A DNA stretch of 42,441 nucleotides, taken from assembly GCA_016182965.1 (NCBI GenBank), contig JACPFM010000010.1, positions 1-42,441 on the forward strand, written 5' to 3'. Of the stretch, positions 19,889 to 27,849 are shown piece by piece. Positions within the stretch are counted from its first letter, which is position 1. Every line of letters begins with the position of its first letter. Both the position numbers and the translations under genes were made by a program. This DNA is from Deltaproteobacteria bacterium (GTDB taxonomy: Bacteria; Myxococcota_A; Polyangia; Polyangiales; JADJMO01). The notes below the pieces were generated by a model. The model ran no database searches, was not told the origin of the DNA, and was given only the letters and a program-made list of their open reading frames with translations.

Positions 19889-20683
19889 TCAGCGCCGTGG
19901 CGGCGGCGGCTCCGAGATCCGGATCGACGCCGGGATCGCCGAGGTGCGCGACGGCGGCGCGTCGGGCCCGAGCAGGGTGCGCTCCATCTCCAGCGCGCGC
20001 GGGAAGAGCACGTTGTTCTCGAGGTGGATGTGCTCGTGGATGTCGCGCTCGAGCGCGCACAGATCGGCGTAGAGGGCGCGGAGGGCGCCCGACGCGCGCG
20101 GCGGCGGCACGAAGTTGTCGCCGAGGCGGCGCAGCTCGCCGAGGTGATCCTCGGCGCTCTCGTGCTCGATGTTCATCACGCGGACCGGGAAGTCGACCGA
20201 GGAGTACGGCAGCTCCGATAGATCCCCGCGGTGGGCGAGCCCCAGGATGTGCGGGAACAGCGAGGTCTCCTCCATGTCGAGGTGCGACAGGAGGTCCTCG
20301 GAGAACGCGCGGAAGGTGACCTCCAGGTCGATCAGGTGGAGCCGGTCGGCGTGTTGGCGCAGCGCGTGGGCGAGGTTCGACTCGATGCGGCGCAGCAGCT
20401 CGCGCGTGAAGACGTGATGACCGTCGACGATGTGCGCGATGAGGTCCGACAGCGGCGCGGCGCTCCAATCGAACGACTCCGTCGCGCGCTGCTCTTCGAC
20501 GAGCGCCATGATGCGTTCGAGCGGGGCGGACGCCGCGCTGCACGCGTCGCGCAGGCTGCGCGAGCCGGAGCCGTGGTAGTCGATGCGCGCCTCCTCGAGC
20601 ACGCGCACCGCCGAGGGGACGCGCGCGGCGATCAGGCCGACGGGATCGCTGGGTTTGATGAAGACGCCCATGGCGGAGGGCAT
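19889..20683 (-). CDS. Di-iron iron-sulfur cluster repair protein, RIC/ScdA/YtfE family
   Basis: This 264-aa cytoplasmic protein has residues 10-60 that match the ScdA N-terminal domain and residues 75-245 that form the hemerythrin-like di-iron four-helix bundle. Its ligand motifs are all present: HHVFTRELL, LSHLDMEETSLFPH, NIEHESAEDH and HIHLENNVLFPRA. The family repairs iron-sulfur clusters damaged by nitric oxide or peroxide. The usual DYCCGG of the N-terminal domain is replaced by DYHGSG (35-40), so the cysteine pair is missing. The start may be ATG 20683 or ATG 20671; neither has a clear ribosome-binding site. The gene is divergent from the TetR gene. Confidence 0.9.
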   Translation of the reverse strand: MPSAMGVFIKPSDPVGLIAARVPSAVRVLEEARIDYHGSGSRSLRDACSAASAPLERIMALVEEQRATESFDWSAAPLSDLIAHIVDGHHVFTRELLRRIESNLAHALRQHADRLHLIDLEVTFRAFSEDLLSHLDMEETSLFPHILGLAHRGDLSELPYSSVDFPVRVMNIEHESAEDHLGELRRLGDNFVPPPRASGALRALYADLCALERDIHEHIHLENNVLFPRALEMERTLLGPDAPPSRTSAIPASIRISEPPPPRR

Positions 20684-20780
20684 CGTAGCCCGGCTTGCGC
20701 GCTCGCGCAGTGTGCCTGCGTTCCGTCATGAAACGAGCCGCGACCGTGCGGCCTCGAGCGCGTCCCAAAGGGGGCGGGGG

Positions 20781-20828
20781 TTGACGGGTGCTTACCAAGT
20801 GGTAAGGCTGTGCCGGCCAAATGGTAGC
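20781..20828 (+). promoter_or_regulatory. Promoter and operator of the TetR-led acyl-CoA cluster
   Basis: TTGACG (20781-20786) fits a -35 box. The exact palindrome CTTACCA-AG-TGGTAAG (20791-20806) fills the space to a weak -10 candidate, TAAGGC (20803-20808). A second, 9-of-10 match to its core (CCAAATGGTA, about 20817-20826) covers the start codon of the TetR gene. A regulator bound here would block RNA polymerase, which fits autoregulation. If transcription starts about seven bases after the -10 box, the mRNA would be nearly leaderless. Confidence 0.7.
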
Positions 20829-21468
20829 TGCGGCCCCGCTCGACGTCCGCGCCCGCGCCCTCGCGGCGGCCACGCGTTTGTTCGCCGCGCAGGGCTTCGA
20901 CGCGACCTCCGTGCAGGCCGTTGCGGACGAGGTCGGCGTCACCAAGCAGGCGGTGCTCCACCACTTCCCGAGCAAGGAGCAGCTGCGCCAGGCGGTGCTC
21001 GACGGCATCCTCGCGCACTGGACCGAGACGCTGCCGCGCCTGCTCCTCGCGGCGAGCGCGAGCGCCGATCGGTTCGACGCCGTGTTCGGCGAGCTGCACC
21101 GGTTCTTCGCCAGCGTGCCCGACCGCGCGCTGGTCGTGCTCCGCGAGGCGCTCGATCGGCCCGCAGAGATGAAGAGGCTCCTGCGCGGCGCGGTGAAGCC
21201 CTGGCTCGCCGCCGTCGCCGGGTACATCGAGTCCGGCAAGAGGTCGGGCCAACACTTCCGCGACGTCGACGCCGAGGCGTACGTCGTCCACGTGCTGCAG
21301 ATGGTCATCGCCGCCGCCGCCGCGGCGCCCGTGACCTCCAGCGTCCTCGAGCCCGAGCGCGCGCAAGAAGGGCGCGCGCACGAGAGATACGACCGCGAGC
21401 TCGCCCGCATCGCGCGCGCGAGCCTCTTCGTTCCCAACGCCAAGAAGCCGCGAAAGACCAAGAGATAA
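20821..21468 (+). CDS. TetR family transcriptional regulator
   Basis: This 215-aa protein has an N-terminal TetR helix-turn-helix (about 10-56; TSVQAVADEVGVTKQAVLHHFPSKEQL) and a helical C-terminal ligand domain of typical size. It stands first in the acyl-CoA cluster, three bases before the dehydrogenase gene, so it most likely controls that cluster in response to an acyl-CoA or fatty acid. This ligand is inference from context. An exact palindrome overlaps its own promoter. No Shine-Dalgarno site precedes ATG 20821, in keeping with a leaderless message. Confidence 0.9.
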   Translation: MVAAAPLDVRARALAAATRLFAAQGFDATSVQAVADEVGVTKQAVLHHFPSKEQLRQAVLDGILAHWTETLPRLLLAASASADRFDAVFGELHRFFASVPDRALVVLREALDRPAEMKRLLRGAVKPWLAAVAGYIESGKRSGQHFRDVDAEAYVVHVLQMVIAAAAAAPVTSSVLEPERAQEGRAHERYDRELARIARASLFVPNAKKPRKTKR

Positions 21469-21471
21469 GCC

Positions 21472-23394
21472 ATGGCGAACTTCTTCACCGACAACGACGA
21501 CCTCCGCTTCTACTTCGAGAAGGGGATCGACTGGGCCCCGCTCGTCGAGGTGACCGAGTACGGCTTCCGCACCGCCGACGGCTTCAAGGACGCGAAGGAG
21601 GCGGTCGGCTTCTACCGCGAGGTGTCGGAGATGGTCGGCGAGCTCGTCGCCGAGCAGATCGCGCCGCGCGTCCCCCAGATCGATCGCGACGAAAACCACC
21701 TGAAGGACGGCGAGGTCGAGGAGGGCGCCGCGATGAAGGCGGTGTTCGAGACGATCAAGGGCGCCGAGCTCCACAAGCTGTCCATCCCGCGCGAGCTCGG
21801 CGGAATGAACGCGCCGCTGCTCGTGTACTTCGTGGTCGCCGAGATGCTCGGCCGCGCCGACGTCTCGGTGATGACCCACAACTCCTTCCACGGCGGCATG
21901 GCGATGGCCATGCTCGTCTACTCGATCCACGAGGGCAGCACCGAGTTCGACGTCGCCGCCGCGAAGATCAGCAAGACCCGCTGGGCGGCCGAGATGGACG
22001 AGCTCGCCCGCGGCGACGCGTGGGGCTGCATGGACATCACCGAGCCCGACGCCGGCAGCGACATGGCCGCGCTGAAGATGCGCGCCGAGCAGGACGAGAA
22101 GGGCGAGTGGTTCCTGACCGGACAGAAGATCTTCATCACCTCCGGCCACGGCAAGTACCACTTCGTCATCGCGCGCACCGAGGAGGCCAAGGACCCGAAC
22201 GATCCGTTCGCCGGGCTCGGCGGCCTCTCGATGTTCCTCGTGAAGACCTACGAGGACCTGCCCGACGGCACCCGCAAGCGCCTCGTGTCGATCGATCGCG
22301 TCGAGGAGAAGCTCGGCCACCACGGCTCGGTGACCGCGGCGCTGTCGTTCGAGCGCGCGCCGGCGCAGCTGATCGGCAAACGCGGCGAGGGCTTCAAGTA
22401 CATGCTCACCCTGATGAACAACGCGCGGCTCGGCGTGGGGTTCGAGGGGCTCGGCCTGTCGGAGGCCGCGTGGCGCATGGCCCGTGAGTACGCCGAGGGC
22501 CGCCGCTCGATGGGCAAGCCGATCGCCCGCCACGAGATGATCGCCGACTACCTCGACGAGATGCGCACCGACATCCAGGGCATCCGCGCGCTGGCGATCA
22601 CCAGCGCCTACGCCGAGGAGATGTCGCAGAAGCTCGAGCTGATGAAGCGCTTCCTGCCGCACGCCTCGCCCGAGGAGCGCGCGCGCATCGAGCGCGAGCT
22701 GCCGAAGTACAAGGCGCGCTCGCGTCGCCTCACGCCGCTGCTCAAGTACCAGTCGGCCGAGCGCGCGGTGGAGATCGCGCGCCGCGCCGTGCAGATCCAC
22801 GGCGGCGTCGGCTACACCAAGGACTACGGCGCCGAGAAGCTCCTGCGCGACGCGATGGTGCTGCCGATCTACGAGGGCACCAGCCAGATCCAGGCGCTGA
22901 TGGCGATGAAGGACACCCTCATCGGCATCATCAAGCGCCCGCAGGCGTTCGTCAGCAAGCTCGGTCAGGCGCGCTGGCGCGCTGTGTCCGCGCGCGATCC
23001 GCTGGAGCGCCGCGTGGCGAAGATCCAGGCGCTCTCGCTCTCGGCGCAGCAGCACCTGATGACCAAGACCGCGCTCGCCAAGATCGGCGGCCTCGCCGAC
23101 ATCCCGGTCGCCTCCTGGCGCGACGCGCTCACCAAGGAGTGGGATCCGAAGCGCGACTTCGCGCTGGCGATGCTCCACGCCGAGCGCCTCACCAGGCTCC
23201 TGACCGACGAGGCGATCGCCGAGATCTTCCTCCACCAGGCCCGTCGCGCGCCGGAGCGGCGCGAGGTGCTCGAGCGCTGGCTCGACCGCTGCGAGATCCG
23301 CGACAAGGCGCTCCACGAGGAGATCACCACCACCGGCGAGAAGCTCCTCGCCACGCTCGCCCCGACGCCCGAAGGCAAAGCCGCAGCGGAGTGA
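21472..23394 (+). CDS. Acyl-CoA dehydrogenase, long FadE5-like form
   Basis: This 640-aa FAD enzyme makes the trans-2-enoyl-CoA in the first step of beta-oxidation. The flavin and substrate motifs are present (CMDITEPDAGSDMAALKM, LTGQKIFITSG). The catalytic base is Glu468 in PIYEGTSQIQ, and GGVGYTKDYGAEKLLRDA precedes it. It is longer than the 380-aa class because of an N-terminal extension and a C-terminal helical domain (about 500-630), as in the FadE5/FadE12 group. The start at ATG 21472 is three bases after the TetR stop, and the MaoC gene follows after four bases, so it is clearly operonic. Confidence 0.93.
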   Translation: MANFFTDNDDLRFYFEKGIDWAPLVEVTEYGFRTADGFKDAKEAVGFYREVSEMVGELVAEQIAPRVPQIDRDENHLKDGEVEEGAAMKAVFETIKGAELHKLSIPRELGGMNAPLLVYFVVAEMLGRADVSVMTHNSFHGGMAMAMLVYSIHEGSTEFDVAAAKISKTRWAAEMDELARGDAWGCMDITEPDAGSDMAALKMRAEQDEKGEWFLTGQKIFITSGHGKYHFVIARTEEAKDPNDPFAGLGGLSMFLVKTYEDLPDGTRKRLVSIDRVEEKLGHHGSVTAALSFERAPAQLIGKRGEGFKYMLTLMNNARLGVGFEGLGLSEAAWRMAREYAEGRRSMGKPIARHEMIADYLDEMRTDIQGIRALAITSAYAEEMSQKLELMKRFLPHASPEERARIERELPKYKARSRRLTPLLKYQSAERAVEIARRAVQIHGGVGYTKDYGAEKLLRDAMVLPIYEGTSQIQALMAMKDTLIGIIKRPQAFVSKLGQARWRAVSARDPLERRVAKIQALSLSAQQHLMTKTALAKIGGLADIPVASWRDALTKEWDPKRDFALAMLHAERLTRLLTDEAIAEIFLHQARRAPERREVLERWLDRCEIRDKALHEEITTTGEKLLATLAPTPEGKAAAE

Positions 23395-23398
23395 TCCG

Positions 23399-24289
23399 AT
23401 GGCCGTATCCATTCGTCACGTGTTCGAGCAGGGGCCGGTGCTCCGCGCGCTCTCCGGCGTCGCGGTCGCCGCCCTCCGCAAGCCGCAGGCGCGAGCTGCT
23501 GGAGCGGTGCCCGCCCCCGGCCCGTGGATCGAGGCGCGCATCCCGCCGCGATCGCCGGAGCTGCTCCGCGACTACCTGCGCCACGTCGGCGACGACCCCG
23601 CGTGGTACCGCGGGGTCGTCCCGCCGCACCTCTTCCCGCAGTGGGCATTCCCGCTCTCGGCGTGCGCGATGACCGGCCTGCCGTACCCGCTCGCCAAGGC
23701 GCTCAACGCCGGGTGCAGCATGCAGGTGAACGCGCCGTTGCCCGCCGGCGAGCCGCTCGAGGTCCGCGCCCGGCTCGAGTCGATCGACGACGACGGGCAG
23801 CGCGCGCTGATCACCACCCGCGTGATCACCGGCACCCGCTCGGCGCCCGAGGCGCTCGTCTCGGAGCTGCGCGCGTTCGTCCCGCTGAAGCGCGCGCAGT
23901 CCGATTCGAAGAAAGCGAAATCGACGGTCCCGCTCGACGCCCGCGAGCTCGCGTTCCTGCGCGTGAACGCCGACGCGGGCCTCGACTTCGCCAAGCTCAC
24001 CGGCGACTTCAACCCCATCCACTGGGTGCCCGCCTACGCGCGCGCCGCGGGCTTCCGCGGCTGCATCCTCCACGGCTTCTCCACCTTCGCGCGCGCCGTC
24101 GCCGCGCTCGATCGCGCGGTCTTCGCCGGCGACCCGACGCGCCTCTCCACGATCGACGCGCGCTTCACCCGCCCCGTCCCGCTGCCGGCGAAGGTCGGCG
24201 TGTACCTGCAGAACGATCGCCTCTGGGTCGCCGACGCGCCCGGCGCCGCCCCATACCTCGAAGCCTCCGTCATGTTGAGAGGGGTCTAG
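23399..24289 (+). CDS. MaoC-like (R)-specific enoyl-CoA hydratase
   Basis: This 296-aa protein has a double hot-dog fold as in HtdX and eukaryotic-type hydratase 2. The catalytic MaoC motif is in the C-terminal half: DFAKLTGDFNPIHWVPAYARAAGFRGCILHG, with the Asp and His that activate water. The product is the (R)-3-hydroxyacyl-CoA. GGAG lies before the ATG at 23399. The reading frame ends Gly-Val-stop, where GTC TAG is the first unit of a GTCTAGA tandem array, so the repeat supplies the stop codon. It is the second enzyme of the cluster and pairs with the FabG4-type reductase downstream. Confidence 0.9.
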   Translation: MAVSIRHVFEQGPVLRALSGVAVAALRKPQARAAGAVPAPGPWIEARIPPRSPELLRDYLRHVGDDPAWYRGVVPPHLFPQWAFPLSACAMTGLPYPLAKALNAGCSMQVNAPLPAGEPLEVRARLESIDDDGQRALITTRVITGTRSAPEALVSELRAFVPLKRAQSDSKKAKSTVPLDARELAFLRVNADAGLDFAKLTGDFNPIHWVPAYARAAGFRGCILHGFSTFARAVAALDRAVFAGDPTRLSTIDARFTRPVPLPAKVGVYLQNDRLWVADAPGAAPYLEASVMLRGV

Positions 24290-24428
24290 AGTCTAGAGTC
24301 TAGAGTCTCGGCAGCCTGCGATTACCGTGCGAACGCCAACCCTTCGAGGATCTCGAACCTGCAATTGCAAGCAAACGCCCTCGCCCGCAATTACCCCCTC
24401 TCTGGACTCTAGACTCTAGACTCTAGAC
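24284..24428. repeat. Inverted heptad element 3+3 (GTCTAGA) at the MaoC gene 3' end
   Basis: The left arm 24284-24308 has three GTCTAGA units plus GTCT and includes the MaoC stop codon (24287-24289). The right arm 24405-24428 has three GACTCTA units plus GAC. The arms are perfect inverted complements over 24 bases. The 96-bp spacer is richer in A and T than the surrounding genes and contains TGCAATTGCA and GCAATTAC. The element breaks up an otherwise tight gene cluster. Confidence 0.95.
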
Positions 24429-24493
24429 CCAAGTGTGCATCCATATCGACCACGCAGAAGCCCGCGAGAACGAGATAGAGAAAGGCAACAGCC

Positions 24494-25894
24494 ATGTCCG
24501 ACATGCTCCTCGAGATCGGCAAGAACCCGCAGGCCCGCAAGCTGCTCAAGACGCTCGGCCTCCCGCTGCCGATCCCCGAAGCGCTGCGGCGCGAGAAGGG
24601 CGCGATCCGCGCGCGGCCGCTGCAGGACCGCAAGGTCATCGTCGCCGGCAAGGGGGAGCTCGTCGGCGTCGTCGCGGAGACGCTCGCCGCCGCGGGCGCC
24701 GACCCGTACGTCGACGAGTCCATCAGGGCGGCGTTCGTCGCGCCCGGCGAGACGTTCGGTCGTCCGCCGCGCGCGATCGAGGCCGAGGGGCGCGTCGACG
24801 CGATCGTGTTCGACGGCTCGGCGATCGCCTCGGCGAAGGACCTGCACGCGCTGTACGAGTCGCTCCACCCGCTCGTCTCGCGCCTGTCGCGCTCGGGGCG
24901 CGTGGTCGTCCTCGGCCGGCCGGCGGCGGGCCTCGTGCCCGAGGCGGCGGCGGCGCAGAACGCGCTCGACGGCTTCGTCCGCAGCGTCGCCAAGGAGATC
25001 GGCAAGGGAGGCTCCACCGCCAACCTGCTCATCGTGGAGAAGGGCGGAGAGAAGCGCGTCGCGGCGGTCCTCCGCTTCGCCCTCTCGGCGAAGTCGGCGT
25101 TCGTCACCGGCCAGCCGATCCACATCACCGCCCGCGCCAAGGGCGGTGACGAGCCGGCGCTGGTGCGCGGCCTCGAGAAGAAGGTCGCGCTGGTCACCGG
25201 CGTCGCGCGCGGCATCGGCGCGGCGACGGCGAAGGCGCTCGCCGACGAGGGCGCGCACGTCATCTGCCTCGATCGCCCCGCCGACGACACCGCGACCACG
25301 CAGCTCGCGCGCGAGATCGGCGGCACCCCGTTGCTCGTCGACCTCGCCGAAGCCGACGCGGTCGCCAAGATCATCGACGCGGTGAAGGCCCGGGGCGGCG
25401 TCGACGTCATCGTGCACAACGCCGGCATCACCCGCGACAAGACGCTCGCGCGCATGAAGCCGGAGCAGTGGGATTCGGTCCTCGACGTGAACCTCGGCGC
25501 GGTCGCCCGCGTCACCGACGCGCTGCTCCCGCACCTGCGCGACGGCGGCCGCATCATCTGTCTGTCCTCGGTCGCCGGGCTCGCCGGCAACATGGGCCAG
25601 ACGGCGTACGCCGCCTCGAAGGCCGGCATCGTCGGGTTCGTGCGCGCGTGGGCCGAGCGGCTCGCCGCGCGCGGCGTGACCGTCAACGCCATCGCGCCCG
25701 GCTTCATCGAGACGCGCCTCACCGCGGCGATCCCCTTCGCCATCCGCGAGGTGGCCCGCCGCCTCGCCGCGCTCGGCCAGGGCGGCCTCCCCGAGGACGT
25801 CGCGAACGCCATCACCTTCGTCGCCACGCCCGGCGCGCAGGGCCTCACCGGTCAGACGCTCCGCGTCTGCGGCGGCGCGCTGGTCGGCGCCTAG
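24494..25894 (+). CDS. fabG4: High-molecular-weight 3-ketoacyl reductase, FabG4 type
   Basis: This 466-aa protein is about twice the length of ordinary FabG. It has a degenerate N-terminal nucleotide-binding-like domain (about 45-205) and a C-terminal short-chain dehydrogenase domain with TGVARGIG (about 236-243), NAG, Ser358/Ser359, Tyr372 and Lys376. The mycobacterial FabG4 of this architecture uses NAD(H) and interconverts (R)-3-hydroxyacyl-CoA and 3-ketoacyl-CoA. In this cluster it would oxidise the MaoC product. AAAGG lies about ten bases before the ATG. The gene stands between two inverted GTCTAGA heptad elements, one on each side. Confidence 0.9.
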   Translation: MSDMLLEIGKNPQARKLLKTLGLPLPIPEALRREKGAIRARPLQDRKVIVAGKGELVGVVAETLAAAGADPYVDESIRAAFVAPGETFGRPPRAIEAEGRVDAIVFDGSAIASAKDLHALYESLHPLVSRLSRSGRVVVLGRPAAGLVPEAAAAQNALDGFVRSVAKEIGKGGSTANLLIVEKGGEKRVAAVLRFALSAKSAFVTGQPIHITARAKGGDEPALVRGLEKKVALVTGVARGIGAATAKALADEGAHVICLDRPADDTATTQLAREIGGTPLLVDLAEADAVAKIIDAVKARGGVDVIVHNAGITRDKTLARMKPEQWDSVLDVNLGAVARVTDALLPHLRDGGRIICLSSVAGLAGNMGQTAYAASKAGIVGFVRAWAERLAARGVTVNAIAPGFIETRLTAAIPFAIREVARRLAALGQGGLPEDVANAITFVATPGAQGLTGQTLRVCGGALVGA

Positions 25895-25906
25895 TCGCGG
25901 GATTGG

Positions 25907-26033
25907 GTCTAGAGTCTAGAGTCTAGAGTCTAGAGTCCAATCGTAATTGCATCACCTCGATGCCATATGGCAGCGACAGCGATTCAATCGCCCAGTGCCT
26001 CCGACTCTAGACTCTAGACTCTAGACTCTAGAC
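25907..26033. repeat. Inverted heptad element 4+4 (GTCTAGA) after fabG4
   Basis: The left arm 25907-25937 has four GTCTAGA units plus GTC, starting 12 bases after the fabG4 stop. The right arm 26003-26033 has four GACTCTA units plus GAC. The arms are perfect inverted complements of 31 bases. The 65-bp spacer holds CGTAATTGCAT, the palindrome GCCATATGGC and CGATTCAATCG, and is AT-richer than its surroundings. Part of it (GTAATTGC) matches, inverted, the spacer at 24309-24404. Confidence 0.95.
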
Positions 26034-26072
26034 CACTGACCTCCTCCCCATCGTTCGCGAGAGAGAACCACC

Positions 26073-27359
26073 ATGTCCAACCGTCGCGCCGTCATCGTCT
26101 CCGGAGCCCGCACCCCCTTCCTCAAGGCGTTCACCGACTTCACCAAGCTCGACACCATCGGGCTCGGCACCGCCGCCGTGCGCGGCCTGATGAAGAAGCT
26201 GAACCTCGGTCACGGCGACATCGACGCGATGGTCTGGGGAGGGGTCATCCTCCCCGGCACCGCGCCGAACGTCGCGCGCGAGATCGCGCTCGATCTGAAG
26301 CTCGATCCACGCTGCGAGGGCATGACCGTCACGCGCGCGTGCGCGTCGGGCCTGCAGGCGATCACGCTCGCCGCTGCCGCCATCGAGCGCGGCGAGTACG
26401 ACGTCGCCATCGCCGGCGGCAGCGACTCCACCAGCAACGCCGAGATCAAGCTGCCGCAGAAGGTGGTGCACGCGGTCGCGCCGCTCGCCCTCGGCGGCAA
26501 GGCGTCGCCCGCCGACGTGCTCGGCGTGATCTCTCAGCTCGCGCCGTTCACCGACATCCTCCCGACCCGCCCGAAGATCGCCGAGCGATCCACCGGCGAG
26601 GTGATGGGCGAGGCGGCCGAGAAGATGGCGCGTCGCAACGAGATCCCGCGCGCCGCGCAGGACGAATTCGCCGTGCGCTCGCACCAGCGCGCCGCCGCGG
26701 CGATCGCCGCCGGCCGCTTCGAAGAAGAGATCGTCCCGGTGCAGACGCCCGAAGGCAAGTGGGTGCACGCCGACGGCCTGGTGCGCGCCGACACCTCGGT
26801 CGAGCGCCTCGCCAGGCTGCGCCCGGTCTTCGCCAAGGACGGCACGCTCACGGCCGGCAACTCGTCGGCGCTCACCGACGGCGCGGGCGCCGTGCTCCTG
26901 ATGGAGGAGTCGAAGGCCAAGGCCCTCGGCTACAAACCGCTCGCCGCGTTCAAATCGTGGTCGTACGTCGGCGTCGATCCGGCCGATCAGCTGCTCATGG
27001 GCCCCGCGCTGGCGATGCCCAAGGCGCTGGAGCGGGCCGGGCTCGATCTCGCGCAGATCGACCTCGTCGACATGCACGAGGCGTTCGCCGCCCAGGTGCT
27101 CTCCATCCTCAAGATGCTCGCGAGCGACGGCTTCGCGCGCGCCCGGCTCGGCCGCGAGCGCGCCGTCGGCGACATCGATCCCGCCAAGCTCAACGTGCAC
27201 GGCGGCTCGCTCGCCCTCGGACACCCGTTCGGGGCGACCGGCGCGCGCATGGTCACTACCATGGCCAACGAGCTCGCGCGCACCGGCAAGGAGCGCGCGC
27301 TCCTCGGCATCTGCGCCGCCGGCGGGCTCGGCGCCGCGGCGGTCCTCGAGCGGGTCTGA
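26073..27359 (+). CDS. fadI: Acetyl-CoA acyltransferase (thiolase), FadI/FadA2 type
   Basis: This 428-aa protein cleaves 3-ketoacyl-CoA to acetyl-CoA and a shortened acyl-CoA. The acyl-accepting Cys90 lies in TRACASG. The C-terminal half has the catalytic His in NVHGGSLALGHPFGATGAR and the second Cys in GICAAGGLGAAAVLE, and MHEAFAAQ is conserved. The length and the MGEAAEKMARRNEI segment fit FadI and the mycobacterial FadA2. GAGAGA precedes the ATG. A heptad element lies upstream, and the SCP2-like gene starts one base after the stop codon. Confidence 0.93.
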   Translation: MSNRRAVIVSGARTPFLKAFTDFTKLDTIGLGTAAVRGLMKKLNLGHGDIDAMVWGGVILPGTAPNVAREIALDLKLDPRCEGMTVTRACASGLQAITLAAAAIERGEYDVAIAGGSDSTSNAEIKLPQKVVHAVAPLALGGKASPADVLGVISQLAPFTDILPTRPKIAERSTGEVMGEAAEKMARRNEIPRAAQDEFAVRSHQRAAAAIAAGRFEEEIVPVQTPEGKWVHADGLVRADTSVERLARLRPVFAKDGTLTAGNSSALTDGAGAVLLMEESKAKALGYKPLAAFKSWSYVGVDPADQLLMGPALAMPKALERAGLDLAQIDLVDMHEAFAAQVLSILKMLASDGFARARLGRERAVGDIDPAKLNVHGGSLALGHPFGATGARMVTTMANELARTGKERALLGICAAGGLGAAAVLERV

Positions 27360-27360
27360 C

Positions 27361-27849
27361 ATGCAGGCGGCCCGCGCGTACGTCGCGTTCATGATGAAGT
27401 TCATCGCGCGCGGGCTGTGCGCCGCGAGTCGCGTCGACGAGGTGGTGCGGCAGGAGCTTTCGCCGCTGCCCGCGGGGTTCACGTTCGAGATGAGCGTGCT
27501 CCCCGCGGGGCCGGCGCTGCGCCTCCGCAAGCGGGATGACGGCACGTTCGTTTCGGGCGAGCCGGCGGACGCGCGACCGGATCTCGCCATCCGCTTCAAG
27601 CACCTGCGACACGCGATGGCGTCATTCACCTTCCAGGAGCCGACCGCCCGATCGTTCGCCGACGACCGCATGGTCGTCGACGGCGATCCGGCGCTCGCGA
27701 TGCGCATGCAGCGAATGCTCGATCGGCTCCTTGTGCTCACGCTGCCGCATCGGGTGGCCGAGAAGGCGCTCCTGCGCGTCCCCGACCTGAAGACCGTCGA
27801 CAAGGCGCGCGCGGCTGGCCGCCTGTGGAAGGAGATGGTGGCCCCGTGA
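27361..27849 (+). CDS. SCP2-like lipid-binding protein
   Basis: This 162-aa protein resembles the sterol carrier protein 2 fold: a hydrophobic N-terminal helix (YVAFMMKFIARGL), strands (FTFEMSVLPAGPALRLRKRDDG, PDLAIRFKHL) and an amphipathic C-terminal part. The match is by pattern and is only moderate. Members bind acyl-CoA or other lipids in the cytoplasm, and its place between the thiolase and the alcohol dehydrogenase fits such a role. Its ATG is one base after the thiolase stop, and its TGA overlaps the next start (GTGA). Confidence 0.65.
   Translation: MQAARAYVAFMMKFIARGLCAASRVDEVVRQELSPLPAGFTFEMSVLPAGPALRLRKRDDGTFVSGEPADARPDLAIRFKHLRHAMASFTFQEPTARSFADDRMVVDGDPALAMRMQRMLDRLLVLTLPHRVAEKALLRVPDLKTVDKARAAGRLWKEMVAP

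Noticed and set aside
24284..26033. CRISPR array
   Set aside because: The repeats are 7 bp in direct tandem with no unique spacers between units, and no cas gene is near.
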